DNA of 64,000 nucleotides from QHXW01 sp035297145. Lineage in GTDB: Bacteria > Acidobacteriota > Terriglobia > Bryobacterales > Bryobacteraceae. The notes under the pieces were generated by a model. It searched no databases. It saw nothing but the letters and a program-made list of their open reading frames with translations, and was not told the DNA's origin. The stretch's first letter is position 1; each line of letters opens with the position of its first letter. The position numbers were made by a program, and so were the translations under genes. Shown here piece by piece: positions 1 to 9,272 of this stretch. The DNA lies in assembly GCA_035297145.1 (NCBI GenBank), contig DATGZN010000036.1:186001-250000 (forward strand), in the 5' to 3' direction.

Positions 1-1
1 T

Positions 2-379
2 GCTCCGACGGTGAGCGCGCTGGTGGGCGGATCGGACGGGGCGAACCTGCGCGCGCTGTCCACCGATACTTCGGGCCGGCCCGTGCTTGCAGGCTCCTCC
101 GGCAGCAACATTACCTCTGCGGCGACCACGACGGTGAAAGGAACGCCAGGTATTCTGCGGCGCATCGTGGTGGGCACCGGCGTGGTGAGCGCGACGGTGA
201 AGCTGTATAACGTAGCGGCGGCCTCGTGCAGCGGAACGCCGGGGTCCGGCGCGGCGGGCGTGATCACGCTGCCTTCCACTTTGGCGAACCCCTTCAGCCT
301 GGAATTCAATCAGACGTTCAGCGCCGGCATTTGTGTCGTGACCTCGGGTGCGACCAATATCACGGTGATCTTCGACTAG
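2..379 (+). CDS. Hypothetical protein, 5' end outside window
   Basis: The reading frame is open from the first base of the window and ends with TAG at 377-379, so the start lies upstream; a GTG at 11 is only the first possible start inside the window. The visible part is rich in Gly, Ser, Thr and Val with alternating short hydrophobic stretches, which suggests a beta-rich protein. There is one C-SGTPGSG loop and a late Cys. No catalytic motif or membrane helix is visible. The next gene begins 2 bases after the stop, so both are probably co-transcribed. The compact pair of small beta-type proteins resembles phage structural genes in style, but I do not recognise the family. Confidence 0.55.
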   Translation, partial: APTVSALVGGSDGANLRALSTDTSGRPVLAGSSGSNITSAATTTVKGTPGILRRIVVGTGVVSATVKLYNVAAASCSGTPGSGAAGVITLPSTLANPFSLEFNQTFSAGICVVTSGATNITVIFD

Positions 380-381
380 CC

Positions 382-708
382 ATGCAGCCGACTTTTCTGG
401 GCAAAGTCACGGTGGCTTCCGCGGGCACGCCAGTGCCACTCTCGACAGACCTAACAGTGCGCGCCTGCGCCATCCTGGTGGCCACGATTCCGGGATTGAC
501 CGGCAACGTTTTCCTTGGCGGCGCGGGCCTGAATCAGACCACGCTGCACGGTGTGATGGTCCAATTCAACGCACCTGCGGCGCAGGGTCCGGCTGACCAA
601 TTCCTGCTGGCATCGGAAGACGCCACTAACTCGCTGCGCGTAGCGGACTATTTCCTCGACGCCTCGGTGAGCGGCGAAGGCGCGCTGGTCACGTACTTCC
701 AGACCTAG
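382..708 (+). CDS. Hypothetical protein, 108 aa
   Basis: This short ORF begins with ATG two bases after the preceding stop codon and ends at TAG 706-708. I chose 382 rather than an earlier in-frame start because the earlier part overlaps the preceding gene out of frame. The product is a small soluble protein with a Gly-rich central segment (GNVFLGGAGLNQTT) and an acidic, aromatic end (ADYFLDASVSGEGALVTYF). Segments of the form 'G..T.L.G' followed by 'R.ADY..DA.V.GEG' remind me of small virion-associated proteins in tailed phage genomes, but this is only an impression. No signal peptide or membrane segment is seen. Confidence 0.5.
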   Translation: MQPTFLGKVTVASAGTPVPLSTDLTVRACAILVATIPGLTGNVFLGGAGLNQTTLHGVMVQFNAPAAQGPADQFLLASEDATNSLRVADYFLDASVSGEGALVTYFQT

Positions 709-732
709 TACCCACCCTCATTACAATTCCTA

Positions 733-761
733 TTGACAGCGGCGTGAGGCCGGCCTACACT
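733..761 (+). promoter_or_regulatory. Sigma-70 promoter of the padR-ADOP operon
   Basis: TTGACA at 733-738 is a perfect -35 box. It is followed after exactly 17 bases by TACACT at 756-761, a good -10 box. Transcription should begin near 768, leaving a leader of only about 10 bases before the ATG at 778, with no Shine-Dalgarno sequence in it. Confidence 0.85.
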
Positions 762-763
762 GT

Positions 764-782
764 CCCATAGATAAACTATGGG
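764..782 (+). promoter_or_regulatory. Palindrome over the padR start codon, likely PadR operator
   Basis: CCCATAG (764-770) and CTATGGG (776-782) form a perfect 7-bp inverted repeat around ATAAA. The right arm contains the ATG start codon, and the site covers the expected transcription start. PadR proteins usually repress their own operon through a dyad at the promoter; that this dyad is the site is inference from its position. Confidence 0.6.
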
Positions 783-1119
783 AACACGCGACAACCGTCG
801 AACCGAAATTCCGCCGGGTACGCTGGACATGCTGATCCTCAAATCGCTGGCGCGAGGGCCGATGCACGGCTACGGGATCGCTGAACACATCCATCAGATG
901 TCCGAGGACGTGCTGGAGGTGGAAGAAGGCTCGCTCTATCCGGCGCTGCAACGATTGTTAATTCAGGGATGGGTGTCGGCGGAGTGGGGGCAATCGGAAA
1001 ACAACCGGCGGGCGCGCTTTTATCGCATGACAGCGTCGGGCCGCAAACAACTGGAGCGCGAGCTTTCCGAGTTCCAGCGTGTGATGCGCGCGATCACGCG
1101 GGTGATCCAGACGGCGTAG
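778..1119 (+). CDS. PadR-family transcriptional regulator
   Basis: This 113-residue protein is a PadR-type winged-helix repressor of the short acidobacterial kind that heads ADOP permease operons. The conserved start of the wHTH is visible at residues 14-33 (TLDMLILKSLARGPMHGYGI). It is followed by the recognition segment around EEGSLYPALQRL (residues 50-61) and the wing (RRARFYRMTASGRKQL), and then one short C-terminal helix for dimerisation. Its stop codon is part of the TAGGAG that serves as ribosome-binding site for the first permease 9 bases on, so the two are translationally coupled. The gene very likely controls itself and all six permeases; the inducer is unknown. Confidence 0.92.
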   Translation: MGTRDNRRTEIPPGTLDMLILKSLARGPMHGYGIAEHIHQMSEDVLEVEEGSLYPALQRLLIQGWVSAEWGQSENNRRARFYRMTASGRKQLERELSEFQRVMRAITRVIQTA

Positions 1120-1128
1120 GAGAGCGAT

Positions 1129-3891
1129 ATGACGCGGCTGTGGCGCAAGCTGGTGTTTCTGATTCGCCGCGAAAGATTTAACCGCGATCTGGAAGACGAG
1201 ATGCGTTTTCATCTGGAGATGAAAGCGCGCGCGGGCGGCGGAACCACCGATGCGGGTTACGCGGCACAGCGGCAGTTCGGTAACGCCACGTTGTTGCGCG
1301 AACAGAGCCGCGAGATGTGGGGATGGGGCCCACTCGACCGCTTGGCGCAAGATCTGCGCTACGGCGTGCGCATGCTCGTGAACAATCCGAGTTTCACGCT
1401 GATTGCGGTGCTGACGCTGGCAGTGGGAATCGGTGTGAACACGGCGATCTTCACGGCTTTCAACGCCGTGGCGTTGCGGCCGTTGGATGTGCCGGAGCCG
1501 GAGCGGGTGGTGCAAGTAGATGTCGGCCCAGGCAATTCGCGCTTCGCCTACCCCGACTATATTTACTTGCGCGACAACAGCCGCGTGTTCTCTGGCTTGA
1601 CTGCCCTGAGCTCCTTCAATTTCTCCATGCGTGGCGTGCCTACCTTCAACTTGAAGAAGCGAGGTGGAATCGCCGGCGCCGTGGGCATGAGTCTTCCGGA
1701 ACCCATTTTAGGCAAGAATGCCGAGCAGGTATTCGGTTGGCTGGTGACGGGGAACTATTTTCGCGTTCTAGGTGTTGCCCCGGTCATGGGCCGGGACTTC
1801 ATTCTTGGTGAGGATGACAAGCCGGGCGCTCACCCGGTCCTGCTGCTCAGTGAAAACTTCTGGGAGCGGCGGTTCGATCGTGATCCCGACATGATCGGCA
1901 GAACGCTCATCATGAACGATGTGGCGTTCACCGTGATCGGGATTACGCCCCGCGATTTCGCGGGTACCGGGCCTATTGTTCCCTCTGTCTGGGCTCCGCT
2001 CACGGTGTTAGACCGGCTGGAGCCTGCCGCAGATGTGTTGCACGACCGGCGCGGCGAGTGCTGCGCGTTGGTTGGGAGGCTGGCAGGCGGCGTGACGCAA
2101 CAGCAAGCGCAAGCCCAGACCGACGGGCTCTTCCAACGGCTGAAGAAGCTGTATCCCGATGCGGACGCGCGCAGAAAACAGAGCACGGATCATATCGACC
2201 TCATGGTGGCTTCCCCATTTGGCCGAACGGATGGGCTGGGAACGCCGACGGCGTTTGTTTTGGCAGCCGTGAGCCTGGTGCTGCTGATCGCCTGTGCCAA
2301 CGTGGCGAGTCTGCTGCTGGCGCGGTCAGCGGCAAGGCAGAAAGAGATTGCCATTCGGCTGGCGATCGGCGCGAGCCGCGGGCGGCTCATCCGTCAACTC
2401 ATGACCGAGAGCGCACTCATCAGCATTCTGGCAGGTGGTACAGGCCTGGTGCTCGCGTGGTGGGTGCTGCATCTGCTCATGCTGCAGATTTCAGAGGCAT
2501 TCTCGACGGTGTGGGTGACGATCGCTTTGCGCCTGGCGCCCGACCATCGGGTCTTTGCATACATGCTGCTGGTCTCCATGGTCGCGGCCATCGGTTTCGG
2601 TCTTGCGCCGGCGTTGCAGGCGTCGAAGCCAAACCTCACGTCGGCGCTGAAAGAAGAAGGCGGGGCGTTTGGAGGTTTGCGCAAATCCGGGTTGCGCGAC
2701 CTTTTGGTAGGGGTTCAGGTGGCGGTGAGCCTGGTTCTGCTGATTGGTGCAGGGCTGCTCGCCAGAGGGTCGCAGCGCGCGTTTGGCATCGACCTGGGGT
2801 TCGATTACAGAAAACTAATTGAGTTTCACTTCGTGAATTCCCACGGGGATCCGGCGAAGGCTCGGGCGCTCCAACAGCAGGTCATCAAACGTATAGAAGG
2901 AATTGCGGGAGTGACGACGGTGAGCGTGGCTTCCCGCGCGCCGCTGATAGGTGAGGTTCGGAACGTCTCAGTTGGCCTCGACGGACGGCCCATCGACCCG
3001 CAGCACGCGCTGGAGTCGCATTACAACTTGGTTGCGCCCAATTACTTCGACACAGTGGGCGTTCCGATTCTGCGGGGCCGCAAATTCAATGAGCAGGAGG
3101 CCAGGGGCGGCGACGATTTCAACGGAGCTCCCGTGATCGTGAGCGAGAATACGACGCGGAAATTCTGGCCCGGCCAGGATCCCATCGGCAAGCGGATCAG
3201 TTTCGAGATTCCCGCTGACAGCCTGGTCCCCAATGATCTGAATCCGCGGTCCACTTCCAGCGTGGTAATCGGGGTTGCGAAGGATATCAGGAGCGTGCAA
3301 CCGGAGGAGATTGATGACACCTGCCTGTATGTTCCCGTTACGCGCGACTTTCCGGGGAGGATACTGGTGCGGACGGCCGGCGACCCGCGCCCCGTGGTGG
3401 CCGCGCTCCACAGGGAGCTGCCGGCGGTAGATCCGGACCTACAGGCGTTTGTCTTTGATTTCCGGTCGGGGCTCTCGATGCAACCGTCGTTCTTTCTTTC
3501 CCGTGTAGCCGCGATTCTTGCAACGATCGTCGGCATTCTCGGACTGGTACTGGCGTCGGTTGGGATTTACGGCATGGTCAGTTTCGCCGTGAGTCAGCGC
3601 ACGCATGAGGTTGGTATACGCATCGCCCTGGGCGCGCGGCGGGAGGACGTGCTGAAGCTGGTGCTCGGCCAGAGCATGCGGCCGGTGCTGATCGGAATCG
3701 GAGTGGGGCTCGTGGCTGCAGCCGGCTCGGCGCGGGTGCTGGTGTCACTGCTGTTCGGCTTGAGTACGTTTGATCCTCTGACTTTCCTCGGCGTCTCGGC
3801 GATTCTGGCGGCGGTGGCGCTGGTGGCCGGCTACATTCCGGCGCGGCGCGCGATGAAGGTCGATCCGATGGTGGCTCTGCGTTATGAGTAA
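1129..3891 (+). CDS. ADOP-family ABC transporter permease (copy 1)
   Basis: This 920-residue membrane protein has the duplicated MacB/FtsX layout of acidobacterial 'duplicated orphan permeases'. It has a soluble N-terminal prefix with the motif DLEDEMRFHLEMK (residues ~19-31), then a first helix at ~88-116 (LIAVLTLAVGIGVNTAIF) leading into a periplasmic MacB-type core domain. An FtsX domain follows at ~374-500 (VLLIACANVASLLLARS), then a second core domain and a second FtsX domain near 800-920 (GIYGMVSFAVSQRTHEVGIR). No ATP-binding protein is encoded nearby, so any energising partner must act in trans. The ribosome-binding site GGAG overlaps the end of padR. The protein is closest to copy 6 at the other end of the array. 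The substrate cannot be read from the sequence. Confidence 0.9.
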   Translation: MTRLWRKLVFLIRRERFNRDLEDEMRFHLEMKARAGGGTTDAGYAAQRQFGNATLLREQSREMWGWGPLDRLAQDLRYGVRMLVNNPSFTLIAVLTLAVGIGVNTAIFTAFNAVALRPLDVPEPERVVQVDVGPGNSRFAYPDYIYLRDNSRVFSGLTALSSFNFSMRGVPTFNLKKRGGIAGAVGMSLPEPILGKNAEQVFGWLVTGNYFRVLGVAPVMGRDFILGEDDKPGAHPVLLLSENFWERRFDRDPDMIGRTLIMNDVAFTVIGITPRDFAGTGPIVPSVWAPLTVLDRLEPAADVLHDRRGECCALVGRLAGGVTQQQAQAQTDGLFQRLKKLYPDADARRKQSTDHIDLMVASPFGRTDGLGTPTAFVLAAVSLVLLIACANVASLLLARSAARQKEIAIRLAIGASRGRLIRQLMTESALISILAGGTGLVLAWWVLHLLMLQISEAFSTVWVTIALRLAPDHRVFAYMLLVSMVAAIGFGLAPALQASKPNLTSALKEEGGAFGGLRKSGLRDLLVGVQVAVSLVLLIGAGLLARGSQRAFGIDLGFDYRKLIEFHFVNSHGDPAKARALQQQVIKRIEGIAGVTTVSVASRAPLIGEVRNVSVGLDGRPIDPQHALESHYNLVAPNYFDTVGVPILRGRKFNEQEARGGDDFNGAPVIVSENTTRKFWPGQDPIGKRISFEIPADSLVPNDLNPRSTSSVVIGVAKDIRSVQPEEIDDTCLYVPVTRDFPGRILVRTAGDPRPVVAALHRELPAVDPDLQAFVFDFRSGLSMQPSFFLSRVAAILATIVGILGLVLASVGIYGMVSFAVSQRTHEVGIRIALGARREDVLKLVLGQSMRPVLIGIGVGLVAAAGSARVLVSLLFGLSTFDPLTFLGVSAILAAVALVAGYIPARRAMKVDPMVALRYE

Positions 3892-6655
3892 ACTCTGGCG
3901 CAGACTCGCATTCCTGCTGTTTCGGCGGAGATTTAACCGCGATCTGGAAGACGAGATGCGCTTCCATCTCGAGATGAAAACGCGCGCGGGCGGGGAAACC
4001 ACCGAAGCGGGTTACTCCGCACGGCGGCAATTCGGCAACGTAACTCTGTTCCGCGAGGAGAGCCGCGAGCAGTGGGGATGGGTGTGGCTGGAAACGCTGC
4101 TGCAAGATCTGCGCTACGGCGTGCGCATGCTTGTGAACAATCCAAGTTTCACCCTCATCGCGGTGCTGACGCTGGCAGTCGGCATCGGCGTGAACACGGC
4201 GATCTTCACGGCTTTCAATGCGGTGGCGCTACGCCCGCTTGACGTGCCGGAGCCGGAGCGCGTGGTGCAAGTGACTCGCAGCACGAGCCCTCACCAGCAC
4301 TTCTCTTATCCCGATTACGTTTACTACAGGGACAACAACCAGGTCTTCTCCGATCTGGCCACCATCAACTTCGAAGGAGTCTCTCTGACCGGAGTATCCA
4401 CGCCGCCTCCAGCCAGGGGCGGAGGCATCGCCGGTGCGGCGGGCTTTCGATTTGCGCAGGTTACTGGCGGGGGTGGAGAAGTCGCGCAAAGCGCGCTGGT
4501 TTCCGGCGACTATTTCAAGATGCTCGGAGTGGATGCGGCCGTCGGGCGCACATTCGGTCCTCAGGAAGACAACCTGAGCGCACCGGCGGTTGCACTCATG
4601 AGTTACAACTTCTGGGAGCGGCGGTTCGGGAAAGATCCGGGACTTCTGGGGCACAACCTGAACCTGAATGGCATTGCTTTCACGGTCGTTGGGATTACAA
4701 GGCGCGATTTTCTGGGCACAGCACCAACCGTGCCGGATTTCTGGCTGCCGATGACATCTTTGGTTCGCCTTGATCCGGACGCTAAAGATTTGAGTGATCG
4801 GGCCGGCGTGTGCTGTCGCGTCTATGGGCGCCTGCGGCCAGGCGTTGAAGCGGGGCAGGCCGAAGCCCAGATGAATACGCTGGCATCACAGCTACGCCGG
4901 GAATTCCCCGAGTCCGAAAATCAGACTGGCGCTCCCCCAAATCGCATTGAACTGGAGCGAGGCTCGCCGTTCGGCGCGCCAAATGCCGGGTTTATGGCGA
5001 TCGCTGCACTGGTGCTTGCCGCAGTCAGTTCTGTGCTGCTGATCGCATGCTCCAATGTGGCCAGCCTGCTGCTGGCCCGTTCCGCCGCACGGCAAAAGGA
5101 GATTGCCGTCCGCCTGGCCATTGGCGCGACTCGCGGACGCTTGATCCGGCAACTGCTCACGGAGTGCGCTTTGATCAGTTTGTTGGCGGGTGGCATGGGC
5201 CTGCTGTTCGCCTGGTGGTCGCTGCGCTTCCTGGTGGTTCAAGTGGTGGCCTCAATGCCTACTTACTGGGGAACCATGGCGTTTCATTTGACGCCGGATC
5301 ATCGGGTTTTCGCTTACCTGCTGCTGCTTTCGGTCGTCGCTATCGTCGCATTCGGCCTGGCCCCCGCGCTCGCGGCATCCAGGGCCGATGTGACGCCGGC
5401 GCTCAAAAAGGAAGGCACTGTTCTCGGTCACCGCATGCGCGGATCACGTTTGCGTGACGTTCTCGTCATCGGTCAAGTGGGCGTGTGCTTGGCTCTGCTG
5501 GTTACCGCGGGATTATTGGCCAGGGGATCGCAGCGGGCTTTCTCGGTCGATCTTGGATTCGACTATCACAACATCGTTTCAATTGACGTGGGCGCACCGG
5601 AGGGAATGAAACTTACCCCGGCGAGCCGGGTGGCCATTCACCGGCGGCTATTGGAGCGCCTGGAAGCAATGCCCGGTGTTGAATCAGTGACCGCCGGGCG
5701 GATGCCCCTGGCTGGCGGTGTCAGGACCATCTCAGTCAGCCCGGCTGGCCATCTGGTGACGGGAAGGGATGCCCAGGACGCAGTCTATAACCGGATCGCC
5801 TCTAATTATTTCAACACGATGAAGATTCCCATTGTGCGCGGCCACGGTTTCGCCGCGCAGGAAGCGCGCGATGATCTGAACTTCGATGCGAGTCCGGTGA
5901 TCGTCAGCGAAGCCACAGCGAGGCGATTCTGGCCGGGCCAGGATCCTATCGGAAAGCGCATTAGCTTTGGTTTCGGCCCGGATTCCAGCCACTGGGCTGG
6001 AGAAGAATATCCGCATTCCAGTTCGAGCACGGTCATCGGTGTCGCCGGGGATGTGCGGAGTGTGTCGCTTGAAGAGTTCGACGAGACCTGCCTCTATCTT
6101 CCAATGAGCCGTACGTCGGGAGGCTTTGTGATTCGCACGCGCGGGAACGAAAATGCGGTCAGTACCGCGGTGATTCGCGAAGTGCGGGCGATCGACAACA
6201 GCCTGAGAGTTGTGATTCAAAATTCCCAGACGGCGTTCACGAATCAATCGGCATTCGTGGTGTCGCGCGTGGGCGCTATCGGGTCGGCGATCATCGGCAT
6301 CCTGGGATTGCTCATGGCGTCGGTCGGGATTTATGGCATGGTCAGTTTCGCCGTGAGCCAGCGCACGCATGAGATCGGAGTGCGCATAGCGTTGGGCGCG
6401 GGCCGGGAAGATGTGTTGAAGCTGGTGCTTGGCGAGAGCATGCGGCCGGTGCTGATCGGGATCGTCATCGGGATCTTGGCGGCAGCCGGTGCGGCACGGG
6501 TGCTGGTGTCATTGCTATTTGGCTTGAGTTCGTTTGACCCTCCGACATTCCTCGGCGTCTCGGCGATTCTGGCGGCCGTGGCACTGCTGGCCGGCTACAT
6601 TCCAGCGCGGCGTGCGATGAAAGTCGATCCGATGGTGGCGTTGAGATATGAGTAA
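3884..6655 (+). CDS. ADOP-family ABC transporter permease (copy 2)
   Basis: The gene encodes 923 residues and starts with the ATG inside the ATGAGTAA overlap with copy 1 (3884-3891), so its translation probably depends on termination of copy 1. The prefix (RRRFNRDLEDEMRFHLEMK) and the following ~80 residues are nearly identical to copy 1, including LVNNPSFTLIAVLTLAVGIG. The first periplasmic domain is more diverged and carries a Gly-rich loop (TGGGGEVAQ). The first FtsX domain has VLLIACSNVASLLLARS, with Ser in place of the usual Ala. The second half returns to the shared GIYGMVSFAVSQRTHE block. The patchwork of near-identical and diverged blocks suggests gene conversion among the copies. Confidence 0.9.
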   Translation: MSKLWRRLAFLLFRRRFNRDLEDEMRFHLEMKTRAGGETTEAGYSARRQFGNVTLFREESREQWGWVWLETLLQDLRYGVRMLVNNPSFTLIAVLTLAVGIGVNTAIFTAFNAVALRPLDVPEPERVVQVTRSTSPHQHFSYPDYVYYRDNNQVFSDLATINFEGVSLTGVSTPPPARGGGIAGAAGFRFAQVTGGGGEVAQSALVSGDYFKMLGVDAAVGRTFGPQEDNLSAPAVALMSYNFWERRFGKDPGLLGHNLNLNGIAFTVVGITRRDFLGTAPTVPDFWLPMTSLVRLDPDAKDLSDRAGVCCRVYGRLRPGVEAGQAEAQMNTLASQLRREFPESENQTGAPPNRIELERGSPFGAPNAGFMAIAALVLAAVSSVLLIACSNVASLLLARSAARQKEIAVRLAIGATRGRLIRQLLTECALISLLAGGMGLLFAWWSLRFLVVQVVASMPTYWGTMAFHLTPDHRVFAYLLLLSVVAIVAFGLAPALAASRADVTPALKKEGTVLGHRMRGSRLRDVLVIGQVGVCLALLVTAGLLARGSQRAFSVDLGFDYHNIVSIDVGAPEGMKLTPASRVAIHRRLLERLEAMPGVESVTAGRMPLAGGVRTISVSPAGHLVTGRDAQDAVYNRIASNYFNTMKIPIVRGHGFAAQEARDDLNFDASPVIVSEATARRFWPGQDPIGKRISFGFGPDSSHWAGEEYPHSSSSTVIGVAGDVRSVSLEEFDETCLYLPMSRTSGGFVIRTRGNENAVSTAVIREVRAIDNSLRVVIQNSQTAFTNQSAFVVSRVGAIGSAIIGILGLLMASVGIYGMVSFAVSQRTHEIGVRIALGAGREDVLKLVLGESMRPVLIGIVIGILAAAGAARVLVSLLFGLSSFDPPTFLGVSAILAAVALLAGYIPARRAMKVDPMVALRYE

Positions 6656-9272
6656 GCTCTGGCGCAGAGTCGCATTTCTGCTGTTTCGGAGGAGATTTGA
6701 TCGCGATCTGGAAGACGAGATGCGCTTTCACCTGGAGATGAAGGCGCGGGCGAGCGGGGAAACCACCGAAGCGGATTATGTGGCGCGGCGGCAGTTCGGC
6801 AACACCCTGGTGCTGCGCGAACAGAGCCGCGAGCAGTGGGGATGGGTATGGCTGGAGAGGCTTCTGCAAGATCTGCGCTACGCCGTGCGCATGCTCCGGC
6901 GCAGCCCGGGCTTCGCGATGGTTGCCGTACTGACGCTGGCTCTGGGGACTGGCGCGACTACGGCGGTCTTCAGCGTCGTGAACGCCGTCCTGCTTCGGCC
7001 TCTGCCCTACCCGCAATCGGAAAGCCTGGTGCAGCTCTGGTCCACCAATGCGAACGCGAACCGCTGGGGCATGTGGACAGCGTATCCGCGGTTTGTGGAC
7101 TGGCGCCGCGAGAGTAACTCGTTCGAAGAGATGGCCACGGCGCGAACCTGGGTGATCAACCTCGGCGGAGGCGATCATCCGGAGTCGCTGTTTGGTGTAG
7201 TGGCTTCATCGCGACTGTTTCAGGTGTTGCGAGTCGAGCCGACGCTAGGCCGTGCATTTCTGCCAGAAGAAGATCAGCCCGGCCACGATCACGTGATTAT
7301 TCTGAGCTACGGGCTGTGGCAACGGCGCTTTGGCTCTGACCGCACAGTGGTCGGGCGCGCGGTGGATATCGACCGGCAGAGTTACACCGTGATCGGCGTG
7401 ATGCCTCCAAACTTTCGATTTCCGCCGGAGCTTCCTGCATCCTACAGCATTGATGCCTGGCTGCCGCCGGCTCCCGATCCAAGCCGGGACGAGCGCGTCA
7501 GCAACAACTATTACACCTTTGCGCGCTTAAAGCCTGGGGTCACGCTTGGGCAAGCTCAATCTGAAATGGAAGCCGTCAATCATGGATTAGCAGAGAGGCA
7601 TTGGGAGGATCGCAGCCTGGGCGTGAAGGTCGCGCCATGGCGCCAGCAGGTGGGGAGCGAGATTCGCCCGGCGCTGTTGTTGCTTCTTGGTGCGATCAGC
7701 CTGGTGCTGTTGATTGCTTGTGCCAATGTGGCGAATCTGCTGCTCGCTCGTGCCGCCACGCGGCAACGGGAAACCGCTTTGCGGCAGGCGTTGGGAGCGG
7801 GACGCGCGCGCTTGATCCGGCAGTTGCTCACGGAGAGCGTGCTGCTGGCCGTCTGCGGTGGCGTTGCCGGGCTGGTGCTCGCGTATCAGGGCCTGGAACT
7901 TTTGATCCGGCTGGCTCCGGATATTCCGCGACTGAACGAAACGACCATTGATGCGCACGTACTGATGTTCAGCCTGGCGCTGACGATGGGAACCGGACTG
8001 ATCTTCGGCATCGGACCGGCGCTCAGTGGCTCCAAGGCGGAGTTGCACGATGCGCTCAAGGAATCTGGCAGCCGGCTGACTGCCGGTTTCACGCGCACTC
8101 GCCTGCGCAGCGTTCTGGTGGTTACGGAGATGGCGCTGGCATTGATGCTGCTGACCGGCGCCGGTTTGCTGATTCGCAGCTTCATGCGCGTGCAAGAGAT
8201 CGACCCCGGGTTCAACACGAAGAATCTTCTGACAGCATTCATCAGCTTGCCGCCTGAGAAGTATCCGGAACCTCGGCGGCAGGCGGCATTTTTCCGCGAG
8301 GCCATGGACCGCATCGCATCGATTCCAGGAGTGGAATGTGTGGGCGGAGCGGACTCAGCGCCGATGCTCAGCAACGACGCCGGCAACGTTTCTATTGAAG
8401 GCCACCCGGTCCAGCCTGGCGAGATGGACATTGAAGCGGAGAGGCCAAAAATCACGCCGGATTATTTCCGGGCGATGGGAATGCGATTGCTTCGCGGCCG
8501 GGCCTTCACTTGGTCGGACAACGAAACTTCGCTGCCGGTGGCCATGATCAACGAGGCGGCTGCGCGGCAATACTGGCCGAATGAAGACGCCATGGGCAAG
8601 CGGGTCAGGCTCGACGACGGCAGCGATCCCGTCTGGAGGCAGGTGATCGGCGTTGTCGCGGATGTGCGGCAGGACGGACTGGTGGAAGCGGGGCGCCCGG
8701 AAGTTTATGCACCTCTCGCGCAGTCGCCCGTCCCGTATCTGGTGCTGGCGGTACGGACTCGAGTCGACCCCGCGGCGCTGACGGCGGACCTGCGGCACGC
8801 GGTAATGGCAGTGGACAAAGACCAGCTGCTCTTCCAGATTCGAACCATGCAGCAGGTGGTGGACGATTCAGTGGCCAGGCGGCGATTTCAGACGTCGCTC
8901 GTGGTCCTTTTTTCCGCGATTGCGTTGGGGCTGGCGGCGATCGGCATCTATGGGCTGATGTCCTATTCCGTCAACCAGCGCACGCATGAGATCGGGATTC
9001 GAATGGCTTTGGGCGCAAAGCGCGCCGAAGTCCTCGGGTTGGTGGTGCGGCAAGGAATGGCGCTGGCGACGACTGGGGTAGTTTTGGGAACGGGCGGGGC
9101 ATTACTGTTGACGCGGTTTCTTTCGAGCATGCTGTACGGAGTTGGCGTGAATGATCCCCTCACATTTCTTAGCGTGGCGGCTTTGTTGAGCGGTGTAGCC
9201 GCGCTGGCCAGTTTCATTCCGGCGTGGCGCGCTGCGAGGATCGACCCGATGGAGGCTCTGCGATATGAGTAA
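6648..9272 (+). CDS. ADOP-family ABC transporter permease (copy 3)
   Basis: This 874-residue member begins in an ATGAGTAA overlap with copy 2. Its N-terminal prefix matches the other copies, but from about residue 85 it changes to a different sub-type (LRRSPGFAMVAVLTLALGTGATTAVFSVVNAVLLRPLPY) that is closer to ordinary MacB-like acidobacterial permeases. The first FtsX domain reads NVANLLLARAATRQRETALRQALGAG instead of the NVASLLLARSAARQKE type seen in copies 1, 2 and 6. The protein is about 50 residues shorter than those copies, mainly in the periplasmic parts. The ending IDPMEALRYE shares the conserved terminal motif. The function is presumably export or lipoprotein-type transport, as for MacB and LolC relatives. 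Confidence 0.9.
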   Translation: MSKLWRRVAFLLFRRRFDRDLEDEMRFHLEMKARASGETTEADYVARRQFGNTLVLREQSREQWGWVWLERLLQDLRYAVRMLRRSPGFAMVAVLTLALGTGATTAVFSVVNAVLLRPLPYPQSESLVQLWSTNANANRWGMWTAYPRFVDWRRESNSFEEMATARTWVINLGGGDHPESLFGVVASSRLFQVLRVEPTLGRAFLPEEDQPGHDHVIILSYGLWQRRFGSDRTVVGRAVDIDRQSYTVIGVMPPNFRFPPELPASYSIDAWLPPAPDPSRDERVSNNYYTFARLKPGVTLGQAQSEMEAVNHGLAERHWEDRSLGVKVAPWRQQVGSEIRPALLLLLGAISLVLLIACANVANLLLARAATRQRETALRQALGAGRARLIRQLLTESVLLAVCGGVAGLVLAYQGLELLIRLAPDIPRLNETTIDAHVLMFSLALTMGTGLIFGIGPALSGSKAELHDALKESGSRLTAGFTRTRLRSVLVVTEMALALMLLTGAGLLIRSFMRVQEIDPGFNTKNLLTAFISLPPEKYPEPRRQAAFFREAMDRIASIPGVECVGGADSAPMLSNDAGNVSIEGHPVQPGEMDIEAERPKITPDYFRAMGMRLLRGRAFTWSDNETSLPVAMINEAAARQYWPNEDAMGKRVRLDDGSDPVWRQVIGVVADVRQDGLVEAGRPEVYAPLAQSPVPYLVLAVRTRVDPAALTADLRHAVMAVDKDQLLFQIRTMQQVVDDSVARRRFQTSLVVLFSAIALGLAAIGIYGLMSYSVNQRTHEIGIRMALGAKRAEVLGLVVRQGMALATTGVVLGTGGALLLTRFLSSMLYGVGVNDPLTFLSVAALLSGVAALASFIPAWRAARIDPMEALRYE

